Positions 1 to 9,898 of a stretch of 64,000 nt of DNA are shown one piece after another. The position numbers were made by a program, and so were the translations under genes. Origin of the DNA: Magnetococcales bacterium (GTDB lineage: Bacteria > Pseudomonadota > Magnetococcia > Magnetococcales > JADFZT01); assembly GCA_015232395.1 (NCBI GenBank), contig JADFZT010000007.1, forward strand, positions 1 through 64,000, read 5' to 3'. The notes below the pieces were generated by a model, which did no database searches, had not been told where the DNA came from, and worked only from the letters and a program-made list of their open reading frames with translations. Every line of letters begins with the position of its first letter. The first letter of the stretch is position 1.

Positions 1-20
1 GGCAATCATCAGCTCCCTGG

Positions 21-40
21 ATCCCCGCATTCGCGGGGAT
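21..40. repeat. Short palindromic (REP-like) repeat
   Basis: An 8-bp perfect inverted repeat (ATCCCCGC / GCGGGGAT) closes on a 4-nt ATTC loop and is followed by GACGAG. This form is common among dispersed palindromic repeats in intergenic regions of many Proteobacteria. No gene is seen in bases 1-145. It could also act as a weak terminator for a transcript entering from the left, but no T run follows. Confidence 0.5.
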
Positions 41-145
41 GACGAGTCAGGGAAGAGTGTCCAATTTTGAGATAGAATTGCTATAGAGCGAGCCAAACGC
101 TTGTTCACTCTGTTCGGAAAGGGATGATGGCGTGGGAATGGGGGT

Positions 146-1693
146 TTAATTTCCAGCTGGAACGACGCTGTTTTCCCGTCTGGCCCGATCCTTTTTTTCC
201 CGCCACTGTTGCAGCACCCGCAAATTACGCTCCTCAATGCTGAGGGGATCCTCAGGCTTTTTATGGATGGCTGAGGGTTGCTGGGCGATGGGTTGGGTGA
301 TCGTAGCCGGTTGGGTTGTGCTTGGCTGGGGGATGGGTGCCGCAGGTGGGCTGACCAGAGGTTTTTGGCTGGTCGCGGGCTGGGTGCCGGGTTTCGTAGG
401 TGGGCTGACCAGGGGTTTTTGGCTGGTGGTGGATTTTGGAATGGGATTTTTTTGCTGGCCTGCCCGTTGAAATTGCAGTTTTTCTTCCGGGGTCAATCTG
501 CGCCCCACCTTGTAGGGCACCCCGTCAGGCTGGGCGATCATCTGTTCCACCATGGGCCAGTTGAGCATCACCGGGGTGCGGGGTCTGCGGGCCAGGGCTG
601 CGTTAATCGCCTCATGGGTCCAGCTCTGGAGGCTTTTTTGGGAGCGGCTGGCCAGCTCCTGGGTGATGGGGCGGTGGAGTTCCAGATAGAGTTCGCCATT
701 CAACCAACCCGCTTTGGCTGGACGATGCACAAACACCACCCGATCACCGACGTTGGCGCGCTTGAAAAGCCTGGGGATATCCTCGGGATAGAGACGGATG
801 CAGCCGTGGCTCACCCGGCGACCGATGCCGAAGGGCTGGTTGGTGCCGTGGATGAGATAGCTGGGCCAGTCGAGATAGAGGGCGTGGGTGCCCAGGGGAT
901 TATCGGGGCCGGGGCCCACCACCGGGGGAAGTCGCGGATCCTCCTTGCGTACCGATTGGGGCACATACCAGGAGGGGGCGGATTTTTTGCGCACGAGCTT
1001 GGTCCAGCCCACCGGGGTCTCAAATCCTTCCCGCCCCACCCCCACTGGATGGCTCCCCACCAAGCCCCGCTCCAGCCGCTGATAGAGGCGCATTTCCGGA
1101 AGATTGATCAATATTTTCCAGGGTTTGTCCGGCATGGGGATGATACGTTGCCGGGTAAAGCGCACCTGGGTACCTGCCGGGGGAAGCCAGGGGTTGATGC
1201 CGGGGTTGGCATCCATGATTTCGTTATAGCCGAGCCCCAATCCCCGGGCCAGCTCCAGGAGGGTTTCCCCCTGTTTGACTTGATAAAAATAAGGGCCATC
1301 CCCCATCACGTCATCCCCTCTGGTGGGGACGGGCCATTGCCAGGGGGCCTCGGGGGAGAGCTGCAAGTTGATGGCAAATGGCGTCGGTTCCGGCCCCAAA
1401 CGGGGAGTGGGAGTGGCAGGGGCTTCAACAGCTGGGGGGGGTGTCGCTTTTGGCCGTTCGGGAATGATGGGTATCTCGATCTCCGGCTCACCGGGGGGGG
1501 TGTCGGGAACGGCTTCCGGAATCTCGGTGGGGGCTGGTACCGAAATCGCGGGCAGGCTGACTTTTCTGCCAATTTTTTTGCGGTCGATCCCCCCCCAGGC
1601 AGGTAAAGCGGCCAGCAGGCACAGAAAAACCCCCAAACGCCCCAAGGTGGGGGGGGTGGGTTTTAGTAAACAAGAAAGGCGTTGGGTGGGCAT
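146..1693 (-). CDS. L,D-transpeptidase with LysM and YkuD domains
   Basis: This is a predicted exported peptidoglycan enzyme that would form 3-3 cross-links or attach proteins to peptidoglycan. The N-terminus has a hydrophobic signal segment (about residues 18-34), then a Pro-rich linker. A LysM domain (about 135-180, YQVKQGETLLELA) is followed by a YkuD catalytic domain (about 190-325). The family motif is present: HGT with His282, then SHGCIRL with His296 and catalytic Cys298. The C-terminal 120 residues are Pro/Gln/Thr-rich and contain a duplicated SQKPLVSPP motif, probably a wall-spanning or disordered tail. At 515 aa it is longer than the usual 300-aa enzyme because of the linker and tail. 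The start is ATG at 1693. Confidence 0.93.
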   Translation of the reverse strand: MPTQRLSCLLKPTPPTLGRLGVFLCLLAALPAWGGIDRKKIGRKVSLPAISVPAPTEIPEAVPDTPPGEPEIEIPIIPERPKATPPPAVEAPATPTPRLGPEPTPFAINLQLSPEAPWQWPVPTRGDDVMGDGPYFYQVKQGETLLELARGLGLGYNEIMDANPGINPWLPPAGTQVRFTRQRIIPMPDKPWKILINLPEMRLYQRLERGLVGSHPVGVGREGFETPVGWTKLVRKKSAPSWYVPQSVRKEDPRLPPVVGPGPDNPLGTHALYLDWPSYLIHGTNQPFGIGRRVSHGCIRLYPEDIPRLFKRANVGDRVVFVHRPAKAGWLNGELYLELHRPITQELASRSQKSLQSWTHEAINAALARRPRTPVMLNWPMVEQMIAQPDGVPYKVGRRLTPEEKLQFQRAGQQKNPIPKSTTSQKPLVSPPTKPGTQPATSQKPLVSPPAAPIPQPSTTQPATITQPIAQQPSAIHKKPEDPLSIEERNLRVLQQWREKKDRARRENSVVPAGN

Positions 1694-1767
1694 GATGCTG
1701 GGGAAGATAGCATAAAGTGTGCCGGGGAAAAGGCCATATTCCGAGATCGTTCAGCGAGGTGCCTGGG

Positions 1768-2835
1768 TTACTCGACTATTTTGGGGCCTGAGAGTTGGGG
1801 AAAGACGTCCCATTTGCCGGAAGTGTGGCGATAAGCCAACCTGGGGCAGGTTTTATTGTAGGCGGCGGTTTTGTTTTTGAGGTCGAGCACTTCCAGGTCG
1901 AAGCGGTTTTTGCGGCGGAGGGAGCGGGCATCATAGGCTTTGAGTTCGCTTTTGATTTCAGCACTCTCCTGGCTCAGCTCCTCATATTCCCGACGCAGGC
2001 GTTTGATCAAGGTGTTGGATTTGTTTTTCCGGTTGTAGACCGCTTGATACGCTTCCCGACGGCTGTTGAATTGTGCGATGCGGGCGTTAACCTGGTTCTT
2101 TTCAACCTTTTCATCTTCGATATAGCTGTTCAAATCGTCGTAGAGGCGATCCAGGGTGGAACGTTTCAGGAGACAATTGGCGGCGACGGCGTCGGATTTG
2201 GCCCGGGTGGTTCTGGCTGACGCGGCGGTGGGGCCGGTGAGCACCAGGCGCTGTTTTTTTTGATCGATGCGCCAATGATCATAAAGGGAGAGCACCGAGG
2301 TGCCTAGCAGGGGCAGGGTGCGGGTGGTGCCGACGGCGGCGGTGACGTTGTGTACGGTGAGGCCACCGATGGTGACTGACTTCAGGTGGACTTTGGGAGA
2401 TTGGGTGGTGGAGCCGTCGGCCAGGGTGGAGGTGACCACCCCCATGTCATCTCCGGGTCCGATGGCCCCTTTTTTCAGCAGTTCATCATAATACCCCTGG
2501 GGCATGATCATGATGTTGGCCCCGGTATCGAGAATAAACGGGAAGGTTTTCACCCCGTTGAGTTTGGCTTCCAACCAAAAAAGATCGCCCCTGCCATCCT
2601 GGGTGAGGGGAATTTCCCGGGTGGAGGTGGTTGTGGTGGGGAGGTTGACCTTTTGGGAGGGTTCGGGGGGTTTGGTGTCGCTGAAGTGCCATTTGCCGTT
2701 GGCATCCTGCCACTGATAAATCCCCCCATGGGCAGGGACGGACCCCCACAAAAAGAACACTGCCACCCATACCCCTGTCCATGACGAACCCATCGTTGGC
2801 AGATGGGATAAAACGGCTGAAAATGGGTTCGTCAT
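1768..2835 (-). CDS. DUF4124 / retropepsin-like aspartic protease
   Basis: The protein begins with a hydrophobic export segment (about residues 18-37). A DUF4124-type motif follows (GGIYQWQDANGKWHFSDT, about 38-55), as found in many small envelope proteins. The centre is a clan AA aspartic protease fold with catalytic Asp103 in ILDTGAN and a later LLGTSVLSLY segment typical of TIGR02281-like single-domain retropepsins. The last 130 residues are highly charged and probably coiled coil. Such enzymes act as homodimers in the periplasm, but the substrate here is unknown. It lies 22 bases downstream of the Sel1-repeat gene on the same strand, so the two are probably co-transcribed. Confidence 0.85.
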   Translation of the reverse strand: MTNPFSAVLSHLPTMGSSWTGVWVAVFFLWGSVPAHGGIYQWQDANGKWHFSDTKPPEPSQKVNLPTTTTSTREIPLTQDGRGDLFWLEAKLNGVKTFPFILDTGANIMIMPQGYYDELLKKGAIGPGDDMGVVTSTLADGSTTQSPKVHLKSVTIGGLTVHNVTAAVGTTRTLPLLGTSVLSLYDHWRIDQKKQRLVLTGPTAASARTTRAKSDAVAANCLLKRSTLDRLYDDLNSYIEDEKVEKNQVNARIAQFNSRREAYQAVYNRKNKSNTLIKRLRREYEELSQESAEIKSELKAYDARSLRRKNRFDLEVLDLKNKTAAYNKTCPRLAYRHTSGKWDVFPQLSGPKIVE

Positions 2836-2857
2836 GGGGGGTTTGTCCCTGGGTGGA

Positions 2858-4087
2858 TTACATGCTTTTGGGGGTGGATTTTTGAGAACTCTGTTTGGGA
2901 CGCCAGTTTTTCGCCTCTTCTTCTGCCTGGGCGATCTGTTCCGGGGTCATGTAACTGGCAGTGATGGTTTTGTTATCTTCAGCAAACTTAACCCCGGCTT
3001 GGCTTGCCAGGATAAAGGAGCGGTAGGCTTTGACCAGATTTTTTTCTCCCCCGGTGCCTGAGACGAGGAGATTGCCGAGTTTGAGGTGGGCTACCGGGTT
3101 GCCCTGGTCAGCAGCCATTTGATACCACTGCCGGGCTTTTTTAAAATCCTGCTTGCCTCCCAGGCCGTTGGCCAAGAGGGAGCCCAAGGAGGTTTGGGCG
3201 GAGGAGTCTCCCTTGTTGGCCGCTTTTTCATACCATTGTCTGGCTTTTATAAAGTCTTTTTTAACGCCCAGCCCACTGGCATACATGGAGGCCACCTGCA
3301 CCTGGGCCATGGTATCGTTTTGTTCAGCGGCTTTCAGGAACCATTGATAGGATACCTTGGGGCTGACCCGGATCCCCTCCCGCCCCTGACGATGAAACAG
3401 ACCCAGGTTGATTTGTGCCTGGACGTTGCCCCTTTCAGCAGCGATGCGATACCACTCCCGGGCCTTTGGGAAATCTCTCGGCACACCTCCATCCCCCCGT
3501 TCATAGATACGCCCCAGGTTGAAGGGGGCTATAGAGCTGCCTTGTTCCGTAGATTTTTCCAGCCAATGGATCGCTTTGGCGATGTCTTGTTTCACCCCTT
3601 TACCGGTGGCATACATGCTGCCCAGGTTAAACTGGGCTATGACCTGGTTTTGTTCGGCGGCTTGGGTGATCCAGTGGAGGGCTTTTTTGGGATCGGGGGG
3701 AACGCCGATGCCGTTGGCATACATGGAACCGATGCTGAGCTGGGCCATGGGATTTTTTTGTTCGGCGGCTTTTTCCAACCAGTGGGCGGCCTGGGTCGGA
3801 TTGGGGGGGATACCGAGACCATTGAGCAGCATGGTGCCGAGGTTGGCTTGGGCGTTGACGTTGCCTTGTTGGGCCGATTTTTCCAACCAGCTGGCGGCCA
3901 TGGCGGGGTTGCGGGGCAGACCATCCCCCTGAAAGTGGCGCACTCCCAGCTGCAACTGGGCTTGGGCATCTCCTCCCCGGGCGGCTTTTTGCAGCGCCTC
4001 CATCTCTCCTTCAGAAGCCTCAACCCCCCCCGCTCCCAGCCAGCCAAACAGAACCAGAACCATCCCCAGCGCAGCCAAACGATGCAT
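2858..4087 (-). CDS. Exported Sel1-repeat (TPR-like) protein
   Basis: An N-terminal signal peptide (about residues 1-24) is followed by roughly ten 36-residue Sel1 repeats with the consensus A...W...AA..G...AQ..LG..Y..G.GV..D. Sel1 repeats form a superhelical scaffold for protein-protein contact. Bacterial examples often sit in envelope or signalling complexes, and no enzymatic motif is visible. The gene heads a short minus-strand run with the aspartic protease downstream, so it may act as its scaffold or partner; that is inference from position only. The C-terminal tail is Lys/Ser-rich. The ATG at 4087 is preceded by GGAGGC. Confidence 0.9.
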   Translation of the reverse strand: MHRLAALGMVLVLFGWLGAGGVEASEGEMEALQKAARGGDAQAQLQLGVRHFQGDGLPRNPAMAASWLEKSAQQGNVNAQANLGTMLLNGLGIPPNPTQAAHWLEKAAEQKNPMAQLSIGSMYANGIGVPPDPKKALHWITQAAEQNQVIAQFNLGSMYATGKGVKQDIAKAIHWLEKSTEQGSSIAPFNLGRIYERGDGGVPRDFPKAREWYRIAAERGNVQAQINLGLFHRQGREGIRVSPKVSYQWFLKAAEQNDTMAQVQVASMYASGLGVKKDFIKARQWYEKAANKGDSSAQTSLGSLLANGLGGKQDFKKARQWYQMAADQGNPVAHLKLGNLLVSGTGGEKNLVKAYRSFILASQAGVKFAEDNKTITASYMTPEQIAQAEEEAKNWRPKQSSQKSTPKSM

Positions 4088-4168
4088 CGATGCCTCCTTT
4101 ATTTTTGTTAGGTTAAAAAGGGAATTTTTTCACACCTGCCAAGATCCCGTCAATCAAAGATTTCCCAG

Positions 4169-7100
4169 CTATTTTTCCGGCACCCCATCCACCCAGGCAT
4201 CCACATCCAGAGGCGGCCAGGGTTCCTGATCCACATCCCACCCCGCCTTCTTCAAATCCGCCAAATATCGATCCGCCACCTCATCCCCATGCCATTTTCT
4301 CACCGACTCCCCCGGCTTCAGAGAGAGATGCTCCGGCAGGACGCTGATGTCCGCCTCTGCTTTCACCAAGACATGCCGCAGGTGACGATAAAAGCGGTGG
4401 CTCTTGGCTTCCAGAGGTTCGGGCTTGGGTGGATCCTGGGCCAGCTCCTTCAGGGTTGCATATGGGAACCACTTTTCTTGAAAAAGTTCCCTGAACTCCG
4501 GCTCTTTTTCTCCATGAGCTTCCAAGGCTTCCAAAGCCTGCCGGGGGGTGACAAATAGCTTGGGGCTGCTGGCCGCATAGGTTTGCAAAAAAACCCATAC
4601 GGCCAGAAGATCCCAGTTCAGATCCAGAGCCAGATCCAGAGCCAGATCCAGAGCCCGAGCCAGAGCCAGATCCCGAGCCCGAGCCAGATCCAGAGCCCGA
4701 TCCCGAGCCCGAGCCAGAGCCAGAGCCCGAGCCCGAGCCCGAGCCAGAGCCCGAGCCAGAGCCCGATCCCGAGCCCGATCCAGAGCCCGAGCCAGAGCCC
4801 GATCCAGAGCCCGAGCCCGAGCCAGATCCCGAGCCCGAGCCCGAGCCCGAGCCAGATCCAGAGCCCGATCCAAATCCAGAGCCAGATCCAGAGCCCGATC
4901 CAAATCCAGAGCCAGATCCAGAGCCAGATCCAAATCCAGAGCCAGATCCATTTCCCCCATCAAGCCATCATAACTTTGAGTCAATACCCCCCAATAAAGA
5001 GACAACCCCTCCTCTATCGGATCACTTTCGGTCAAAGCCAGCCAGGAGTAAACCGGGGGGGGGGGAAATTGGCGGGCCAGGAAGTTAAGCCGATATGAGT
5101 AAAGATTTTTTAGTGCCGGGTGCGTCTGAGGATAGAAGGCATGTAGATCCAGCGTCCAGCGCAGATGATCCTCTTTTTTATTCCCCTCACCCCAACGACT
5201 TACCGCCCACTCTGACCCCATCCGTTGCCACTGATCAGAGAGCCATCCTTCGGGTAAAAGGGAAAAAAGAATCAGCTCATCTGCGGCCTTCTTGCCAGCC
5301 GGGAGCTTTTCGAAAGAGTTCGCCATGGCCTCCTGGGTAGCCTCCTGCCATAGCTCCCACTGTTGGGCTTTTTCATAGAACACCTCTACCCATTTATAAT
5401 CGAAATCAGCCAGAGCACGATGCCAATAGTGAAGCCAAACTTCACTCTTAAACTGAGGGGAAAAAGTAGGCTCCCCCTCCGCCATCAACCGATGGATAAA
5501 CTGGAAACGGCCTACCTCCTCTTTATTTGATCTCTTCTCTTTTAACCAGCTGTTGCGAAACACCTCCTCCTGGAAGCTCCCCCCCTGATGCTTGGTTTGC
5601 AAACCAAAAAAAGCAATCCCCACCTGCTGCCAAGCAGGAATATGGAGAAGATCCAGCAGCTCCACTTTAAGAAATGGAATCAGATCAAAGGAGTGATTCC
5701 CCAACTCCCGATAGATCCAGGAACCCACCAGGAACTCCTGGAAGGAGAGGTGGGAAAATTGGAGGATGTTCTCTTCCGGCTCCACCAGCAAACCGGAACG
5801 GGCCAGAAAAAAATGCAGCAGTTCATCTATCCGTTCCCGTTCAAAAGTCAGGGGGCAGCCCGGTTCATCCAGCCACGCCTTCAGCCACGCTACAAAGGCC
5901 TCCCTGGAAATCCGCAGATGGTAGGGTTTCTTCTCCTCCCTCTGCCTGGAAGAGTGGCCTTCATCCTCTCTTCCAGCCTCACCAATCTCCTGACGATGAA
6001 GATCCCTGGCCAACCGCTCCAGCACCCGCCATTTGTCGTTGGCCTCGAAGGGAGGGGAGACATCCTTTCCATGCCTGCGGCGTTCTGAATCAGCCAACCG
6101 CTTCTTAGCGTCCAACACCTCCAGGTAGGCTTCCACCATGGATTCATAGACCGCTACCTGGGAGTTGGGGAGCTTACCTTTAACATCGTGGATATAGGTA
6201 AGGCTGGCGAGATAGATGGGCCTTCTTTTCAGCCTCTGTAACCCCTTGAAGCTCTTCAAAGCTCTCGACAACACCCCCTGTTCCACCTCCTGTTTGATGT
6301 AGTCTTCAGGGTGGCGTGCGAGATACCAAAGTCGGGTATATTCGGCCACCTGATCATCATCGAAAGGACGCATAAAGCGGCGGGGAAAGTCGGCCGGAAC
6401 CTGGGGAGTAGACTTCCATCCCTCCCGTTTGGCAATTTCCTCCCATTTTTCTGAATTGGGAGCCGTAAAAGGAAGCTGCTCAAATCCAACCGGCCGCCCC
6501 GTCACCAGTATTGCCACACCTGGAAAACGGGCGGCAAAGGCATAGACTAAATCCCGCAACTGAGGCCGAATTCCTTCCCCAACCTCATCAACCCCATCAA
6601 AAGCGACGATAGCCCAGCCCATTCTCAAATAATACGTAGCAAAATCCAAGTCCACCGAAAACTTGCCCTTAGACTGCTTTTTCACCCGCTCTTGCCAAAG
6701 TATCAGCAAATCCTCAGTAGTTTTTATATCCGAGAGACTTAGCTCTCGAAGAATAAAAGGAATAATCAGGCGACGACCCAAGCGGGAGTTGAAGGAGTTG
6801 GGCTCCATCTGTGGGCAGGAAGCAGCGATCACCCGAACCAGCGCCGACTTCCCAGAACCTGGCAAACCGATCAAAACTGCACGACCATTAACCGCTCTGG
6901 GGGTAAATTCATCAGGATCAAAATCCACCAGCAGATCCTCGATTTCCTCCCCCTGATCCTTATCGAGAATCTCCTTGAAATTTTCTTTTCCCTCCTCCAG
7001 GGTCAGATCTTTTTTGGTATAATGCTCCCGCACAAAGATGGAAGCCAGCGCCATGGGGGTTTGCTGGTCGGCATCGGAGACCCCGGCAAAATCAGCACCG

Positions 7101-7243
7101 GTGTAGGTCTTAATCAGATAGTCGGCATAGTGATTGAACCACTCCCGCTGCTCGGAGCCATCGAAGGTTGGGGAGATCCAGCGGGTGGATGAGGCGATCT
7201 CCCCCAACACCCGTTCATAACCCTCCAGCTTCCATTCATCCAT
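4169..7243 (-). CDS. NACHT-family NTPase with dipeptide-repeat tract
   Basis: This is a 1024-residue STAND-type protein. The first 115 residues hold no recognised domain. The NACHT NTPase has Walker A GLPGSGKS (126-133) and Walker [10 protein letters not shown] (212-220, with the acidic cluster usual for NACHT), followed by a GRPVGF sensor-like motif. A helical region (about 260-760) follows, then about 110 residues (765-875) made almost entirely of alternating (L/R)(D/A) dipeptides, then a 145-residue acidic C-terminus. Bacterial NACHT proteins are known as antiphage sensors that oligomerise on detecting a phage product. Its start lies 16 bases after the KAP NTPase stop, so the two form a transcription unit. 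No nuclease, TIR or protease effector is recognisable by eye. Confidence 0.85.
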   Translation of the reverse strand: MDEWKLEGYERVLGEIASSTRWISPTFDGSEQREWFNHYADYLIKTYTGADFAGVSDADQQTPMALASIFVREHYTKKDLTLEEGKENFKEILDKDQGEEIEDLLVDFDPDEFTPRAVNGRAVLIGLPGSGKSALVRVIAASCPQMEPNSFNSRLGRRLIIPFILRELSLSDIKTTEDLLILWQERVKKQSKGKFSVDLDFATYYLRMGWAIVAFDGVDEVGEGIRPQLRDLVYAFAARFPGVAILVTGRPVGFEQLPFTAPNSEKWEEIAKREGWKSTPQVPADFPRRFMRPFDDDQVAEYTRLWYLARHPEDYIKQEVEQGVLSRALKSFKGLQRLKRRPIYLASLTYIHDVKGKLPNSQVAVYESMVEAYLEVLDAKKRLADSERRRHGKDVSPPFEANDKWRVLERLARDLHRQEIGEAGREDEGHSSRQREEKKPYHLRISREAFVAWLKAWLDEPGCPLTFERERIDELLHFFLARSGLLVEPEENILQFSHLSFQEFLVGSWIYRELGNHSFDLIPFLKVELLDLLHIPAWQQVGIAFFGLQTKHQGGSFQEEVFRNSWLKEKRSNKEEVGRFQFIHRLMAEGEPTFSPQFKSEVWLHYWHRALADFDYKWVEVFYEKAQQWELWQEATQEAMANSFEKLPAGKKAADELILFSLLPEGWLSDQWQRMGSEWAVSRWGEGNKKEDHLRWTLDLHAFYPQTHPALKNLYSYRLNFLARQFPPPPVYSWLALTESDPIEEGLSLYWGVLTQSYDGLMGEMDLALDLDLALDLALDLDRALDLALDLDRALDLARARARARDLARARALDRALARALDRARDRALARALARARARALALARARDRALDLARARDLALARALDLALDLALDLNWDLLAVWVFLQTYAASSPKLFVTPRQALEALEAHGEKEPEFRELFQEKWFPYATLKELAQDPPKPEPLEAKSHRFYRHLRHVLVKAEADISVLPEHLSLKPGESVRKWHGDEVADRYLADLKKAGWDVDQEPWPPLDVDAWVDGVPEK
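4621..4950. repeat. 330-bp hexanucleotide repeat inside NACHT gene
   Basis: Fifty-five consecutive 6-bp units of the form GA(T/G)CC(A/C) (a few AATCCA) run without interruption. On the coding (minus) strand each unit varies at two positions only, giving codons CTG or CGG followed by GAT or GCT, hence alternating Leu/Arg and Asp/Ala. Because the unit is two codons, gain or loss of units keeps the reading frame, so the tract can change length without killing the gene. All four unit types (LD, LA, RD, RA) occur. Confidence 0.97.
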
Positions 7244-7259
7244 GATCGTTTTTCCCGGA

Positions 7260-8720
7260 TCAGATCAGATAGGGTTCGAGCTCTGCCGCCAGTTTGAACT
7301 GTTCCTCAAATTTCTTTTTAAATAACTTGATCGCCCCCGCCCGCCCAGCCCCCGCCCGCAACTGACGAAATCGGTCATCGTCCATGGGGGGTTCCTCTTT
7401 TTTCTTATCCAGCTCCCCTCCCCCCGAACTCCCAGCAGTGGTTCTTGGAGCTTCCACCAGGGGATTTTCCACTACCCGATGCAGATATCTCTGGGCCTCA
7501 TTCTGGGATCCCTTCCTATCCTTGAACACCTCCAAAAGGCTCACCAAACCGGCATCCGGATCCTGAAGCAACAATTCATAGGCATCAGGAAAATAAAACC
7601 GCAGCAGATGCACCAGGATCAATTTTTCAGTATCCGCCTGTTTATTCTCAGGATCCGTTTCGTCGCTGGAGACTAAAAATTGATAGTGTTTCAAACCATT
7701 CAGAGCGGTCTTGATCACCCGAGGGTTGGCGGGCAGAAGAGGCATCAAAAAATCAATCGCAGCCTCGCCCATATCCATCTCCAACTGACGCATCAGGCAA
7801 TAGACAAACCACCACAGCTCATCCTTTTCTGGTGCTGGCAAATGCAACCGTACCTGAAACAGCTTTTCCACATACTGAGCGGCTTCCGCCTGACCATACT
7901 CCCCCGCCTTGGCCACCGCCGACTCCACATGGGTGCGGTCGAGCCCAAAAACGAACACACAATGGCGACTGGAAAGATAGAGCTTGATCGCCTCCAGTAA
8001 TGAAAAAACCACCTGATCGTGGCAGCGATCCAGATCATCAATAAAGATCACCAAGCGCGCTTTGTCATCATCATTTTCGGGATTGACTACCTGCCGGACC
8101 GCTTTTTCAAATTGCAGGAAAAACCGCTGGGCATCCACCGGTTCGGAAAAACTCTCCCGCTGCTGCTTTCCGTGGGCTTTTTCCAGGTTGATGGTGATCT
8201 CTTTACCGACGGAGACCTTTTTGCCAGAGACCAAGTGCACTGCTGCATCCAGGAGGGAGCCCAGGGAGTTGAGGGCTGTGTCCATAGCCACATGGGTGGC
8301 TGAGGTGAGGTCTTTTTTAAGAAGTTGAAACCGAATCTGTTCGCGGATTTCGTGAAGCAGGGGAATAACCGGGTTGGGCTCGTTCTGATAGTGCCAAGGA
8401 TTAAACCAGACGGCCCGAACGCGCTCATCTGGGTTGGGTCGCAGCTTGGTCCAAGCCTGGAGCACATCAGGCAGACTTTGTTCCTCCAGGGTCTCCTTTT
8501 CTTCCTCTGGACTGGAGCCGGAACGCACCGCCAGAGGCTTCCCCCCCAACGAACGCATCAAGGTGCGCAGCATGGAGGTTTTGCCGGAGCCCCAAGCACC
8601 GCCGATGGTGAAGGCAAACGGGGTGCGGGCGTTGAGAATTAAATCTTGGGCCTTCACCGCAAACGGCACATAGCCCAGCTGCTCAATTTCAGTGGTCCAG
8701 TGGTCGTTGAGATAATCCAT
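7260..8720 (-). CDS. KAP-family P-loop NTPase
   Basis: The 486-residue protein has Walker A GGAWGSGKTS (about 39-48) near the N-terminus and Walker B LVIFIDDLDRC (about 225-236), the DDLDR signature of KAP NTPases. Many KAP proteins have two transmembrane helices inserted in the NTPase; none is obvious here, so this appears to be a soluble form. The C-terminus is Lys-rich and helical. KAP NTPases include phage-exclusion proteins (PifA) and are often seen in defence islands. It is the first gene of a two-gene unit with the NACHT NTPase, an unusual pairing of two STAND/P-loop proteins. The start ATG at 8720 is the only one that keeps the P-loop at the usual distance. Confidence 0.85.
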   Translation of the reverse strand: MDYLNDHWTTEIEQLGYVPFAVKAQDLILNARTPFAFTIGGAWGSGKTSMLRTLMRSLGGKPLAVRSGSSPEEEKETLEEQSLPDVLQAWTKLRPNPDERVRAVWFNPWHYQNEPNPVIPLLHEIREQIRFQLLKKDLTSATHVAMDTALNSLGSLLDAAVHLVSGKKVSVGKEITINLEKAHGKQQRESFSEPVDAQRFFLQFEKAVRQVVNPENDDDKARLVIFIDDLDRCHDQVVFSLLEAIKLYLSSRHCVFVFGLDRTHVESAVAKAGEYGQAEAAQYVEKLFQVRLHLPAPEKDELWWFVYCLMRQLEMDMGEAAIDFLMPLLPANPRVIKTALNGLKHYQFLVSSDETDPENKQADTEKLILVHLLRFYFPDAYELLLQDPDAGLVSLLEVFKDRKGSQNEAQRYLHRVVENPLVEAPRTTAGSSGGGELDKKKEEPPMDDDRFRQLRAGAGRAGAIKLFKKKFEEQFKLAAELEPYLI

Positions 8721-8746
8721 TCCCCACTCCCCAACAGGTTACGTCA

Positions 8747-9898
8747 CTACCCCTGATCCACCAGCATGCGTCTTAACAGGTGCAAAGCGGTCTGGCTCGA
8801 CTGGAAGCGGATGCGGTCGCGGTCGCCATTGTAAAAACCGTGGTGCTCCAACGCCCCCCCATCCCGGGAGACCGCTGCCAGATAGACCGTGCCGACCGGT
8901 TTTTCATCAGAACCCCCGGCAGGCCCCGCAATCCCCGTCACCGAAATGGCCAAATCACTCCCCGCCGCCCTTAGCGCTCCCCGAGCCATGGCCAACGCCA
9001 CCTCCGGACTCACCGCGCCACACCGCTCCAGCAGCACCGGCGGCACCTCCAAACAACGAAACTTCGCCTGGTCGCTGTAGGTCACATAGCCCGAAGAGAG
9101 ATAGTCGCTACACCCCGGCATCGCCGAAATTCGCGCCGTCACCAACCCCCCCGTGCAGGACTCCGACACCACCACCCGCACCCCGGACTCCCGCAACCGC
9201 TCCCCCACCAGATCTTCCAGAGGTCGCGGCTCGGTGGAATACATGCGACTGCCCAGGCGATTTTGAACGCGCCTTTTAAACTCATCCCCCATCAGGGCCG
9301 GCATAAAAAGCGCCGCGTCTCCATCCGGCAAATTGCGCACCGTGCATTGGCTGCGCTCCTCCTCCCCCATATAACGGGAAAGATCCAGAGGATCCCCAGC
9401 GCCCTCAATCATCCAGCAGCTGCCAGGTCGCCCCGCCCCCCGCCGGGCACTCTGACCCTCATCCCGACGCATGGCGTGCAACGCCCCCACCAACTCCCCG
9501 CGCAACGACCAGATCGACTCCTGAAAATAGGTCACCATCCGACCCCGGCGCTTGATGGCAAACCCCGCCGGGTGGCCCTCACTATTATAAAGAGGCCGCG
9601 CCCCCACCACCCGCAAGCGGTCCGACTCATCCCCATCCAACCCCAACGACAACCCCAAACTCGACAACACCGAACGACGCAGGCGTCCCCCACCCGGGCG
9701 GTTGCGGCCCTGGATCAGGATCAACTTATACTCCTCATCCACCTCGGTGGGATCAAAAGGCTCCCCCTTTTCCAGCTCCCGAATCCCCAGCTCCACAAAG
9801 CCGAAGGTCTCCAACAGCAGATCCAGATGCGGTCGTCCCGAAGGGGGCATGAAACTTTCCAACTCACTCCAGCGCGGCACCACCAACAAACATTTCAT
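8747..9898 (-). CDS. CinA-like protein, divergent N-terminal domain
   Basis: The C-terminal 160 residues are a clear CinA C domain (nicotinamide-mononucleotide amidase fold) with SESCTGG and VTGIAGPAGG motifs. The N-terminal 200 residues resemble the CinA molybdopterin-binding-like (COG1058) domain only weakly: a GHPAGFAIKRRGRMVTYF stretch corresponds to the APGF...LPGVP region, but the usual N-terminal active-site motifs are not visible. The amidase half should be functional in pyridine-nucleotide salvage; the N-terminal ADP-ribose pyrophosphatase activity may be lost. The chosen start overlaps the pgpA stop by four bases (ATGA), a sign of translational coupling. A longer reading with 15 extra residues is possible but lacks support. 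Confidence 0.85.
   Translation of the reverse strand: MKCLLVVPRWSELESFMPPSGRPHLDLLLETFGFVELGIRELEKGEPFDPTEVDEEYKLILIQGRNRPGGGRLRRSVLSSLGLSLGLDGDESDRLRVVGARPLYNSEGHPAGFAIKRRGRMVTYFQESIWSLRGELVGALHAMRRDEGQSARRGAGRPGSCWMIEGAGDPLDLSRYMGEEERSQCTVRNLPDGDAALFMPALMGDEFKRRVQNRLGSRMYSTEPRPLEDLVGERLRESGVRVVVSESCTGGLVTARISAMPGCSDYLSSGYVTYSDQAKFRCLEVPPVLLERCGAVSPEVALAMARGALRAAGSDLAISVTGIAGPAGGSDEKPVGTVYLAAVSRDGGALEHHGFYNGDRDRIRFQSSQTALHLLRRMLVDQG

Noticed and set aside
4621-4950. CRISPR-like array
   Set aside because: The unit is 6 bp with no spacers; it is a coding microsatellite.
4583-5098. Plus-strand frame of Gln-Ser/Pro-Ser repeats opposite the NACHT gene
   Set aside because: It is simply the other strand of the hexanucleotide tract; the minus frame contains the NTPase motifs and extends far on both sides.
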